In this document: positions 34,113 through 42,732 of the stretch, in pieces | How positions within the stretch are numbered: position 1 is the first letter of the stretch | Layout of the letters: every line of letters begins with the position of its first letter | Assembly (NCBI GenBank): GCA_019416865.1 | Contig: DXWL01000004.1 | Coordinates: 18,966-82,965 of the forward strand | DNA length: 64,000 bases | Reading direction: 5' to 3' | Origin: Fusobacterium sp. | Lineage (GTDB): Bacteria > Fusobacteriota > Fusobacteriia > Fusobacteriales > Fusobacteriaceae | Notes under the pieces: generated by a model | The model's input: the letters and a program-made list of their open reading frames with translations, nothing else | What the model was told of the DNA's origin: nothing | Database searches by the model: none | Position numbers and translations under genes: made by a program

Positions 34113-34956
34113 TATAATTTTTCTATTGATTCTGATATTTACAGCCTGTAGTTCTGCTGATGTAAATAAGGCAGCAGAGGGAAAAGACAGCAGGGAAGAG
34201 TATTATATTTTAAGAGGAATAAATTATGTTCGTGAAGAAAATTATGTAAAAGCTTTAAAAGAGTATGAAAAAGCTTATCAAAAAAACGAAAATAACATAA
34301 TTACATTAAAAGAAATAGCAAGAACATATGTAAAACTGAAAGATTATGATAAGGGAATTTATTATTACAGCAGAGCTTTAAAAGCAGATCCCAAAGATCA
34401 AGAGTGTATAAGAAATTTAGGCTATACTTATTATTTAAAAAATGATAATAAAAAAGCACTGGAATATCTTAATAAACTTTCTTCTGAAGGAGCAGGAGCT
34501 GAAACTTTAAAACTTAAAGGATATCTTCTTTACGAGAGAAAGGATTTAAAAAATTCCTATAAAACTTTTAAAGAAGTATTTTCAAAAGAGGAACAGCCAG
34601 ATCTGTTTTATTGTAAGATATATGCAGATCTTTTAAGTGATATGGGAAAAAAAGAGGAACTGAGAATTTTCCTTGAAAAAGGGCTTGAAAGAAATAGTGC
34701 AGATAAAGACTATGTGATTTTCTATGCTTATGCACTGGGAGAATATTTTGGAGAATATCAACAAGGAGAAAGAGAGATAAAGAGGTATATAGTTTCTTAT
34801 GGAGGAAATGATTCTCTTTATATAGCACTAGCATATATGATTTATAATCAAAAAGAGTACAGTCAGGCTGAATCTGCATTAAAACTTGTTTCTTACAGAG
34901 AAAGATACAATAAAGAATATTTAGATTTAGAGGAGAGGTTGAGAAAGAGAATATGA
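34099..34956 (+). CDS. TPR-repeat lipoprotein
   Basis: A 285-residue lipoprotein. The signal peptide ends in lipobox FTAC (lipidation at the Cys18), then a short acidic linker, then about six TPR helix pairs (ALKEYEKAYQKNENN, GIYYYSRALKADPKD, ALEYLNKL...). TPR arrays hold protein partners; here the likely place is the periplasm or outer membrane inner face. GTG at 34099 is the start because the signal peptide begins there, overlapping the DUF502 gene. Its stop overlaps apt (ATGA). Partner unknown. Confidence 0.82.
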   Translation: MKKNSIIFLLILIFTACSSADVNKAAEGKDSREEYYILRGINYVREENYVKALKEYEKAYQKNENNIITLKEIARTYVKLKDYDKGIYYYSRALKADPKDQECIRNLGYTYYLKNDNKKALEYLNKLSSEGAGAETLKLKGYLLYERKDLKNSYKTFKEVFSKEEQPDLFYCKIYADLLSDMGKKEELRIFLEKGLERNSADKDYVIFYAYALGEYFGEYQQGEREIKRYIVSYGGNDSLYIALAYMIYNQKEYSQAESALKLVSYRERYNKEYLDLEERLRKRI

Positions 34957-35468
34957 ATTATAAAGATTATATAACGTCAATAGAAAATTTTCCTAAAGAG
35001 GGAATAACTTTTAGAGATATAACTTCTTTTATACAAAACGGAGAAGCTTTCAAAGCAGCTACAAAAGAATTTGCTCAATTTGCACAAGAGCTGGGAGCAG
35101 ATGTAATAGTAGGACCTGAATCAAGAGGATTTATATTTGGATGTCCTGTAGCATACGAACTTGGAATAGGTTTTGTTCCTGTAAGAAAACCAGGAAAACT
35201 TCCAAGAGAGGTTATATCTTGCAGCTATGATTTAGAATATGGCAGCAATACAGTAGAGATTCATAAAGATGCAATAAAAAAAGGGCAGAAAGTTGTTATT
35301 ATAGATGACCTTCTTGCAACAGGAGGAACAACAGAAGCTGTAGTAAAATTGGTAAAAGAACTTGGGGGAGAAGTCGCTGGTATAGGATTTTTAATTGAAC
35401 TGGCTGGAGAATTTGATGGAAGAGGAAAACTTAGCGGTTATCCTGTTAAGTCGTTAATAAAATACTAA
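34953..35468 (+). CDS. apt: Adenine phosphoribosyltransferase
   Basis: A 171-residue purine salvage enzyme making AMP from adenine and PRPP. The PRPP site is VVIIDDLLATGGTTEAVVKL, and the adenine side shows VGPESRGFIFGCPVAYELG and RKPGKLPREV. Length is standard. The start codon shares bases with the upstream stop (ATGA), so translation is coupled. It precedes rel, a pairing seen in many bacteria (apt-relA), which fits joint control of purine nucleotide pools. Confidence 0.96.
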   Translation: MNYKDYITSIENFPKEGITFRDITSFIQNGEAFKAATKEFAQFAQELGADVIVGPESRGFIFGCPVAYELGIGFVPVRKPGKLPREVISCSYDLEYGSNTVEIHKDAIKKGQKVVIIDDLLATGGTTEAVVKLVKELGGEVAGIGFLIELAGEFDGRGKLSGYPVKSLIKY

Positions 35469-35489
35469 TGAAAACAGGAAAGGGTAGAT

Positions 35490-37664
35490 ATGGAATATTG
35501 GCAAGAGATATTAGATAGCATAAAAAAGAATAATCTAAATGTAGATATTGAGAAAATTCAGTTGGCATATTCTTTCGCTGAAGAATCTCATCAGGGACAG
35601 TTTAGACAGTCAGGGGATAAGTATATACTTCACCCAACTGAAGTAGCAAAAATTCTTATTGATATGAAGATGGACACAGACTCTATTGTGGCAGGAATAC
35701 TCCATGATATTGTAGAGGATACACTTATTACCCTTGCAGACATTGAATATAATTTTGGTAAAAGTGCTGCAAATTTAGTTGACGGAGTAACAAAATTGAA
35801 AAATCTGCCAAATGGGACAAAGCAACAGGATGAAAGTATAAGAAAAATGATGCTTGCCATGTCGAAAGATTTGAGAGTTATCATTATAAAATTGGCAGAT
35901 AGACTTCATAATATGAGAACTTTAAAATTTGTTCCTCCTGAAAAACAAGTGAGAATTTCTAAAGAAACTTTGGCAATATATGCACCACTTGCTCATAGAC
36001 TTGGTATGGCCAAAATAAAATCAGAGCTTGAGGATAGATCTTTTCATTATATAATGCCTGAAATATATCTTGAAATAAAAACTCTTGTAGACGAAACAAG
36101 AGGTGAAAGAAGCGACTACATTGAAAAAGTTGTTGAAGTAATAAAAGATATATTAAAAGAATCAGAGATAAAAGGAAATGTAAGCGGAAGATTTAAACAT
36201 TTTTACAGTATTTATAAAAAGATATATGAGAAACACAGAAATTTTGATGATATCTATGACTTAGCTGGAATCAGGATAATTGTGGACAGTGTAGCTACTT
36301 GTTATCATACTCTTGGAATTATTCACGAGCATTTCAGCCCTGTACCAGGAAGATTTAAAGATTATATAGCTGTGCCAAAATCAAATAACTATCAATCTAT
36401 CCATACTACAATAGTAGGACCTGAAGGAAAGTTTGTAGAGATACAAATAAGAACAGAAGAGATGGACAGAATAGCTGAAGAAGGGGTTGCAGCTCACTGG
36501 AGTTATAAAGAAAAATCAAAAGTAACTAAAAAAGATAAGGTTTACAGTTGGTTGAGAGATATTATAGAGGTAAGTAAAGAAGCTGATAATGCTCAAGACT
36601 TTGTAAACACAATTACGGGAGATATTATAGAAGATACAATATTTGTATTTTCACCAAAAGGGGATATATCAGAGCTTAAAAAAGGAGCTACCCCTATAGA
36701 TTTTGCTTTTGCAATTCATACTCAAGTAGGATGTAAATGTATAGGAGCAAAGGTTAACGGAGAAATAGTACCCCTTGATTATAAATTAAAAAGTGGGGAC
36801 AGAGTGGAGATAATCACTTCTAAGAGTGCAAAAGGGCCTGGAAATGATTGGCTGGATATAGTTGTTACTCAAGGAGCAAAAAATAAAATCAAAAAGTGGC
36901 TTAAAGATAAAAAATGGGAAGAGATGATAAAAAATGGAAAAGATGTAATCGAAAGAGAGATTGCAAAACTTCCTGTTCCTATGACACTGAGAGATTTTGA
37001 AGAATCTCCTGTTATAAAAAAACATATGGAAAAACATAACGTACCTACTTTTGATGACCTTTATTTTATAATGGGGGAAAAAAGAAGCAAGGTGGATATT
37101 ATTCTTGATAAATTGAGAGGGGATATAGAGGCTAATAAACCTGTTGAAGCAGGGAATATTGTTAAGCCTCCTGTTCCTAAAAATAAATCAAGAAAGAAAA
37201 ATGACTATGGAATTATAGTTGAAGGAGTAGATAATACTCTTATAAGATTTGCAAAATGTTGTACCCCTCTTCCTGGAGATGAAATAGGAGGATATGTAAC
37301 AAAGCTTACAGGTATAGCAATTCACAGAAAAGATTGTAAAAATTTTGCAAATATGGTTGAGCATGAACCTGAAAGAGTTATCCATGTAGAATGGGATGAA
37401 GATATAATAGATAAAAAACTTAATAAATATCAATTTAAGTTTTCTGTTATCACAAATGCAAATAAAAATCTTTTAATGGAAATAGTAAATCTTATTGCAA
37501 ATCATAAAATAACTCTTACAGATATAAACTCAAGTACACTTAAGAGAAATAATAAAGAATTTAATAAAATAAAAGTTGCTATTGAAATAAGTAATAAAAA
37601 AGATTATACTCTTCTGCTTGATAATATTAAAAAAATAAAAGATGTTGTGGCAGTTGAGAGATAA
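35490..37664 (+). CDS. rel: Bifunctional (p)ppGpp synthetase/hydrolase
   Basis: A 724-residue alarmone enzyme. N-terminal HD hydrolase (LHDIVEDTLI and the HD-type LADRLHNMRTL), then the synthetase domain (about 215-330; GRFKDYIAVPKSNNYQSIHTT and VEIQIRT). The R-F-K-D reading in the synthetase loop (RXKD type, not EXDD) points to a bifunctional Rel/SpoT. A TGS domain (FVFSPKGDISELKKGATPIDFAFAIHTQVG) and a C-terminal ACT domain (about 650-724) follow; an RIS-like segment with CCTPLPGDEIGGYVT carries the conserved cysteines. It senses starvation at the ribosome. It is the penultimate gene in the mreC-to-tgt series. Confidence 0.95.
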   Translation: MEYWQEILDSIKKNNLNVDIEKIQLAYSFAEESHQGQFRQSGDKYILHPTEVAKILIDMKMDTDSIVAGILHDIVEDTLITLADIEYNFGKSAANLVDGVTKLKNLPNGTKQQDESIRKMMLAMSKDLRVIIIKLADRLHNMRTLKFVPPEKQVRISKETLAIYAPLAHRLGMAKIKSELEDRSFHYIMPEIYLEIKTLVDETRGERSDYIEKVVEVIKDILKESEIKGNVSGRFKHFYSIYKKIYEKHRNFDDIYDLAGIRIIVDSVATCYHTLGIIHEHFSPVPGRFKDYIAVPKSNNYQSIHTTIVGPEGKFVEIQIRTEEMDRIAEEGVAAHWSYKEKSKVTKKDKVYSWLRDIIEVSKEADNAQDFVNTITGDIIEDTIFVFSPKGDISELKKGATPIDFAFAIHTQVGCKCIGAKVNGEIVPLDYKLKSGDRVEIITSKSAKGPGNDWLDIVVTQGAKNKIKKWLKDKKWEEMIKNGKDVIEREIAKLPVPMTLRDFEESPVIKKHMEKHNVPTFDDLYFIMGEKRSKVDIILDKLRGDIEANKPVEAGNIVKPPVPKNKSRKKNDYGIIVEGVDNTLIRFAKCCTPLPGDEIGGYVTKLTGIAIHRKDCKNFANMVEHEPERVIHVEWDEDIIDKKLNKYQFKFSVITNANKNLLMEIVNLIANHKITLTDINSSTLKRNNKEFNKIKVAIEISNKKDYTLLLDNIKKIKDVVAVER

Positions 37665-37690
37665 AAAGAGATAGAAAGATAGGAGAACAG

Positions 37691-38860
37691 ATGCAGAAAT
37701 TACCTGTAACATACGAACTTATTAAAAAAACAGGAAATGCCAGAGCGGGAATTATAACAACTCCTCATGGTACAATAGAAACTCCTGTATTTATGCCTGT
37801 GGGAACACAAGGGACAGTAAAAGGAATGGCAAAAGAAGAGCTTGTTGAGCTTGGTTCAGAGATAATACTAGGAAATACATACCATCTACATTTAAGACCT
37901 GGAGATGATTTAGTAGCAAGATTTGGAGGACTTCATGAATTTTCAAGATGGGAGAAACCAATTCTTACAGACAGCGGAGGTTTTCAGGTATTCAGTCTTG
38001 GACATCTTAGAAAAATTACAGAAGAGGGTGTAGCTTTTAGTTCACATCTTGATGGCTCAAAGCGTTTTTTATCTCCTGAAAAATCAATAGAGATTCAAAA
38101 TAATCTAGGATCTGATATAGTGATGCTTTTTGATGAATGCCCTCCGGGAATGTCTTCAAAAGAATATCTTATTCCCTCTATAGAAAGAACAGCAAGATGG
38201 GCAAAAAGATGTATAGATGCTCATAAAAGACCTGAGGAACAAGGACTTTTTGCAATAGTTCAAGGGGGAATTTATGAAGAGCTGAGAGAAAAAAGTCTTG
38301 AAAGCCTTACTGCTATGGATGAACATTTTTCAGGGTATGCTATGGGAGGACTTGCTGTGGGAGAGCCAAGAGAGGATATGTATAGAATACTTAATCATAT
38401 TACTCCTAAATTTCCTGAAAATAAACCAAGATATTTGATGGGAGTTGGAGAACCTCTTGATATGCTTGAAGCAGTTGAAACAGGAATTGATATGATGGAT
38501 TGTGTACAGCCTACTAGAATTGGAAGACACGGAACTGTTTTTACAAAATACGGAAGGCTTGTAGTAAAAAATGCAGTATATTCAGAAGATGACAGACCAC
38601 TTGATGAGGGTTGTGATTGCTATGTGTGCAGAAATTATTCAAGAGGATATATAAGACATCTTTTAAAAGCAGGAGAGATTTTAGGACAAAGACTTACAAC
38701 TTATCATAATTTATATTTCCTTGTTCATTTGATGAAAAATGCGAGAAAGGCAATACTTGAAGAGAGATTTCCTGAATTTAAAGCTGAATTTATAAAAAAT
38801 TATACAATGGGAAATAGTTCAGAATGGATAAAACCCAGAAAAATAGATAAAACTAAATAA
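37691..38860 (+). CDS. tgt: Queuine tRNA-ribosyltransferase
   Basis: A 389-residue enzyme that exchanges guanine at tRNA position 34 for preQ1 in queuosine synthesis. The catalytic blocks are TDSGGFQVFSLG, the aspartate nucleophile region (DGVDCV-type sequence DMMDCVQPTRIGRHG), and the zinc site CDCYVCRNYSRGYIRHLLKAGEILG with a final His. Length is normal. A hairpin terminator follows directly. queA and the preQ1 pathway are not nearby. Confidence 0.95.
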   Translation: MQKLPVTYELIKKTGNARAGIITTPHGTIETPVFMPVGTQGTVKGMAKEELVELGSEIILGNTYHLHLRPGDDLVARFGGLHEFSRWEKPILTDSGGFQVFSLGHLRKITEEGVAFSSHLDGSKRFLSPEKSIEIQNNLGSDIVMLFDECPPGMSSKEYLIPSIERTARWAKRCIDAHKRPEEQGLFAIVQGGIYEELREKSLESLTAMDEHFSGYAMGGLAVGEPREDMYRILNHITPKFPENKPRYLMGVGEPLDMLEAVETGIDMMDCVQPTRIGRHGTVFTKYGRLVVKNAVYSEDDRPLDEGCDCYVCRNYSRGYIRHLLKAGEILGQRLTTYHNLYFLVHLMKNARKAILEERFPEFKAEFIKNYTMGNSSEWIKPRKIDKTK

Positions 38861-38870
38861 AAAGTGAGTG

Positions 38871-38917
38871 AAAGAGAACAGCTGATTAAAATATTAAATC
38901 TTGTCTGTTCTCTTTTT
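38871..38917 (+). terminator. Terminator after tgt
   Basis: An 11-bp perfect stem AAAGAGAACAG with CTGTTCTCTTT and a 23-base loop, then T residues. It lies within any reading frame that would extend the next gene back to 38864, which argues against that start. Confidence 0.85.
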
Positions 38918-38944
38918 GTAAAAATAACTTCAGGAGGTATACAT

Positions 38945-40057
38945 TTGATAAAAAAATATAGTTTAAAAAAATTAATTATACTTTTTTTTGTAATAATTTC
39001 AGGAACTGTTTTGTGTGAAGAATATTTAAAAGGAAAAATTATAGAAAGAACAGGAAGTGTGTTAGAAAATAATATTTATACACAAACAGAAATTTCAGAT
39101 GAAATAAAGAATATAGAAGTATATAAAGTAAAAATAGGAAAAGAGATTATTGTAATAGAGCAGCCAATATATAATGATAACTCTCTAAATATAGATTTTC
39201 ATACAGGAGATACAGTTGTAGTAATGAAAGATGCTGATGAAAATGGGGAGATGTATTTTATAACAGATGTGGATAAAAGAGGAGATTATCTAGTTCTTTC
39301 ATTAGGATTTATTTTTATGACGATTATTCTTGCTAAATTAAAAGGAGTGAAAGCTCTTTTTGCACTTGGAATAAGTGTAGTAGCAATATTTTATTTTTTT
39401 ATACCTTTGGTTATAAAAGGATATTCTCCTATATTTTTATCAGTAATTACAGCTCTTTTTTCATCGGTAATAACAATTTATTTTGTAACAGGTTTCAATA
39501 AAAAAGGTATAACTGCGATTTTAGGAAGTATTGGCGGAGTAATGTGTTCAGGAATTCTTTCTGAAATATTTGTAAGAAAAATGGCTCTTACAGGATATTC
39601 AACAATAGATGCTATAGGATATGCTGGATTTCTTCAAGGAATACAGGTAAGAGAACTTGTATCAGCAGGAATAATATTAGGAAGTATGGGGGCAGTTATG
39701 GATGTAGCCATGTCTATTTCTTCATCTTTATCAGAAATTAAAGAAAAAAATTCTGACTTATCTCCATGGGAACTTTTTAAGTCTGGAATACATATAGGAA
39801 GTGATGTTGTAGGAACAATGATAAATACTTTGATTCTTGCATATATTGGAAGTTCTCTTTTTGATATGATAATAATATCTATCCATATTCAAGAACTTTC
39901 AATGATAAGACTTCTTAATTATGAATTTATAGCTGTGGAAATATTAAAATCTTTTTCTGGAAGTATAGGAATACTTGCAGCGATTCCTCTTACTGCATAT
40001 TTAAGCAGCTATATGGGGACTGGAAAAAATATATTTAAAGACAGAAGAACAAGATAA
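38945..40057 (+). CDS. YibE/F-like integral membrane protein
   Basis: A 370-residue membrane protein of the YibE/F family. An N-terminal signal or helix (about 4-22) is followed by an extracytoplasmic domain (about 25-110) and seven to eight hydrophobic segments with GYAGFLQGIQVRELVSAGIILGSMGAVMDVAMSIS, the family core. Function is unknown; roles in transport are proposed. TTG at 38945 is chosen because AGGAGGT precedes it by 6 bases; a GTG 81 bases further upstream would place the tgt terminator inside the coding region. Probably expressed by read-through or its own unseen promoter. Confidence 0.82.
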   Translation: MIKKYSLKKLIILFFVIISGTVLCEEYLKGKIIERTGSVLENNIYTQTEISDEIKNIEVYKVKIGKEIIVIEQPIYNDNSLNIDFHTGDTVVVMKDADENGEMYFITDVDKRGDYLVLSLGFIFMTIILAKLKGVKALFALGISVVAIFYFFIPLVIKGYSPIFLSVITALFSSVITIYFVTGFNKKGITAILGSIGGVMCSGILSEIFVRKMALTGYSTIDAIGYAGFLQGIQVRELVSAGIILGSMGAVMDVAMSISSSLSEIKEKNSDLSPWELFKSGIHIGSDVVGTMINTLILAYIGSSLFDMIIISIHIQELSMIRLLNYEFIAVEILKSFSGSIGILAAIPLTAYLSSYMGTGKNIFKDRRTR

Positions 40058-40133
40058 AAGGATTTAGAGAGAAATAGTGAAGAATTTTTTTTGATTTTTG
40101 AAAATAATAAAAGTTTATTTTTTTTTCTTTAAA

Positions 40134-40142
40134 TGATATAAT
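40134..40142 (+). promoter_or_regulatory. Extended -10 promoter for the plsY operon
   Basis: TG-A-TATAAT about 80 bases before plsY; -35 position (40114-40119, TTTATT) is poor. The run to dnaN at 43857 has gaps of at most 43 bases, so may be one unit. Confidence 0.65.
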
Positions 40143-40222
40143 ATAGTTATTGAAATGCCTTTTTTACGGACTTTAAAGGTATAAAAAAGAAAATAGAAGT
40201 AGATGTGTATTAAGGGGGACAT

Positions 40223-40837
40223 ATGAGCAAATATATACTTTTATCATTGATTGCCTATTTCTGCGGATCAATTCCAAGCGGAGTATGGATTGGTAAAATG
40301 GTCAAAGGAATAGATATAAGAACAGTGGGAAGTAAAAATTCAGGAGCTACAAATGCTTATAGAACTTTAGGAGCAAAATGTGGAATTGCAACTTTAGTTT
40401 TAGATGCTTTAAAGGGGTATATTCCTTTATGGATAGCAAGTCAATTTGATATATCAGACAAATATATTGTTGTAATAGGACTTATTGCAGTTGTGGCACA
40501 CTCAATGTCATGTTTTCTTAACTTTAAAGGGGGAAAAGGGGTGGCAACAAGTTTGGGAGTATTTTTATTTTTAGCTCCTAAAGCTGTTCTGGTTACATTT
40601 TTTGCTTTTGCGGTAGTAGTATTTTTTACAAGATATGTATCATTATCTTCAATAACAGGAGCGATAATTCTTCCTATTATGACAATGCTTCTTCCTGCAA
40701 AAGAGGGAGTGGATAAAACAACTCTTGTAATACTTACTTTTATAATTGGTGTATTTGTAATATACAAACATAAAAGCAACATATCAAGATTATTAAATGG
40801 AACAGAATCAAAAATAATTTTTGGAAAGAAAGGATAG
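40223..40837 (+). CDS. plsY: Glycerol-3-phosphate acyltransferase PlsY
   Basis: A 204-residue membrane enzyme that acylates glycerol-3-phosphate with acyl-phosphate, the first step of phospholipid synthesis in bacteria with the PlsX/PlsY system. Typical blocks: CGSIPSGVWIGK, DIRTVGSKNSGATNAYRTLG (with the Ser/Asn-Gly site), and the conserved FKGGKGVATSLG glycine-rich motif. Five hydrophobic segments are visible. gpsA, which makes its glycerol-3-phosphate, follows 6 bases later, an apt pairing. plsX is not in the window. Confidence 0.95.
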   Translation: MSKYILLSLIAYFCGSIPSGVWIGKMVKGIDIRTVGSKNSGATNAYRTLGAKCGIATLVLDALKGYIPLWIASQFDISDKYIVVIGLIAVVAHSMSCFLNFKGGKGVATSLGVFLFLAPKAVLVTFFAFAVVVFFTRYVSLSSITGAIILPIMTMLLPAKEGVDKTTLVILTFIIGVFVIYKHKSNISRLLNGTESKIIFGKKG

Positions 40838-40843
40838 GATATT

Positions 40844-41845
40844 ATGGATAAAATAGTTGTTGTAGGTGCTGGAAGCTGGGGTACAGCTTTAGCATTAGTT
40901 CTAGCAAATAAAGGATGCTTTGATGTAAGAATGTGGGAATACGACAAGGAACTTGCAGAGAAAATGGAAAAAGAAAGAGAAAATTCCAAGCTTCTTCCAG
41001 GAGTAAAGTTTCCTGATACTCTTCATGTAACAAATGATGATAAAGACCTTTTAAAAGATGCAAGAGCTGTTGTATTTTCAATACCTTCACAAGTACTTAG
41101 AGGTGTTGCAGCAAGATTTTCTTCACAGATGAGAAGTGATCTTTTAATTATAAATACAGGAAAAGGAATAGAGATAAGCTCAGGGCTTAGACTTTCTGAA
41201 GTAATAAAAGATGAAATACTTGGAAAATATCACAATAATATAGTTGTACTTTCAGGACCTACTCATGCTGAAGAGGTATGTAAAGGAATTCCTACAACTA
41301 TTGTTGCAGCAGGAAAGCTTGAAAAAGCAAGAGCTGTACAAGAGATATTTAACTCTGAAAAATTTAGAGTGTATGTAAATGAAGATATAGTTGGTGTAGA
41401 GCTTGGAGGAGCAGTTAAAAACTGTTTAGCTTTAGGTGCTGGAATATCTGATGGAATGGGATTTGGGGATAATACAAAGGCAGCTCTTATTACAAGAGGT
41501 GTGGCAGAAATGATAAGATTTGGAGAAAAATGTGGAGCAGACCCTAAAACATTTTATGGACTTAGTGGTATAGGAGATCTTATTGTTACTTGTGCAAGTA
41601 AGCACAGCAGAAACAGATATGTTGGTGAAAAATTAGGGAAAGGATTTACTCTTAAACAAATTTTAGATGAGATGATAATGGTGGCAGAGGGAGTGCCTAC
41701 TGTTAAAGCTGTTTATACAAAAGCTCAGGAGCTAGGAGTAAGTATGCCTATAGTAGAGGCAGTTTATAAAGTGTTGTATGAAGATAAAAAAGCTGAAACA
41801 ATGGTAAAAGAACTAATGTCCCGTGATCTTAAAGAGGAGTTTTAA
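40844..41845 (+). CDS. gpsA: Glycerol-3-phosphate dehydrogenase (NAD(P)+)
   Basis: A 333-residue enzyme that reduces dihydroxyacetone phosphate to sn-glycerol 3-phosphate for lipid synthesis. Motifs: nucleotide site VVGAGSWGTALALVLANKG, the catalytic-domain start NTGKGIEISSGLRLSE, the GPTHAEEVCKGIPTT loop, and Lys-containing GGAVKNCLALGAG. The ending (VMSRDLKEEF-type) is normal. It follows plsY by 6 bases, with the acyltransferase product line. Confidence 0.96.
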   Translation: MDKIVVVGAGSWGTALALVLANKGCFDVRMWEYDKELAEKMEKERENSKLLPGVKFPDTLHVTNDDKDLLKDARAVVFSIPSQVLRGVAARFSSQMRSDLLIINTGKGIEISSGLRLSEVIKDEILGKYHNNIVVLSGPTHAEEVCKGIPTTIVAAGKLEKARAVQEIFNSEKFRVYVNEDIVGVELGGAVKNCLALGAGISDGMGFGDNTKAALITRGVAEMIRFGEKCGADPKTFYGLSGIGDLIVTCASKHSRNRYVGEKLGKGFTLKQILDEMIMVAEGVPTVKAVYTKAQELGVSMPIVEAVYKVLYEDKKAETMVKELMSRDLKEEF

Positions 41846-41888
41846 ATCTATTTTAAAATTATAAAAACACAAGGTGAGGTTATACATT

Positions 41889-42716
41889 ATGGAAGAAAAA
41901 GATCTTGTTTCACTTTACTTGGATGATATAAAAAAATATGAAATTTTAGATAGAGAAGAGGAAGAAAAGCTTCTTAGAAAGGTAAAAGAGGGAGATTTAG
42001 AGGCAAAAAATAAACTTATTTTATGTAATTTGAGGCTTGTAATAAGTGTAGCTAAAAATTACATGAATAAGGGAATGACTCTTATTGACCTTATAAGTGA
42101 AGGAAATTTTGGGCTTATCCGTGCCATTGATAAATTTGATATAGAAAAAGGATTCAGATTTTCAACATATGCTGTGTGGTGGATAAAACAATCTATTACA
42201 AAAGCTGTGATGAGCAAAGGAAGAGAGATAAGAATTCCTTCATATAAATATGATCTTTTAAACAAGATAAATAAAATCATAGTGGAAGAGCTTATGAATA
42301 CTGGAGACTATCCAACAAATGAAGTTATTGCAGAAAAATTGAAACTTTCTCCTGAAAAGGTTGCCAATATAATGGTAGAGTTTCAAGAAATAGTTTCACT
42401 TAACTCTTCTGTGGGAGATAATATTTACCTTGAGGACACTATTTTAAATGAAGATTCTGAAAATTTTGAAAACGATATTATAAATGAAATAAGTAAAAAG
42501 AAAATATATGAGATACTTGATAATCTGGAAGAGAGAGAAAAAGATATTCTTTTGAGAAGATATGGATTAAGTGGATATGATATTCATACTCTTGAACAGG
42601 TAGGAGAGGCATTTAATATTACTAGGGAGAGAGTAAGACAAATAGAGAAAAAAACTCTTGCAAAACTTAGAAAAAAATATGATAAAGAATTAAATAACAG
42701 TATGTATGTTAAATAA
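41889..42716 (+). CDS. Sigma-70 family RNA polymerase sigma factor (group 2-like, no region 1.1)
   Basis: A 275-residue sigma factor. Region 1.2 is at the start (DLVSLYLDDIKKYEILDREEEEKLL), region 2 is full (LRLVISVAKNYMNKGMTLIDLISEGNFGLIRAIDKFD, then FSTYAVWWIKQSITKAV, region 2.4), region 3 is present and region 4.2 has the HTH LEQVGEAFNITRERVRQIEKK. There is no region 1.1, so it is shorter than primary factors and looks like a group 2 or RpoS-like factor, though it could be this genome's main factor. ATG 41889 follows AAGGTGAGGT; the GTG at 41874 is inside that SD. It sits immediately before dnaN. Confidence 0.88.
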   Translation: MEEKDLVSLYLDDIKKYEILDREEEEKLLRKVKEGDLEAKNKLILCNLRLVISVAKNYMNKGMTLIDLISEGNFGLIRAIDKFDIEKGFRFSTYAVWWIKQSITKAVMSKGREIRIPSYKYDLLNKINKIIVEELMNTGDYPTNEVIAEKLKLSPEKVANIMVEFQEIVSLNSSVGDNIYLEDTILNEDSENFENDIINEISKKKIYEILDNLEEREKDILLRRYGLSGYDIHTLEQVGEAFNITRERVRQIEKKTLAKLRKKYDKELNNSMYVK

Positions 42717-42732
42717 TCGGGAGGAGCTTTAC

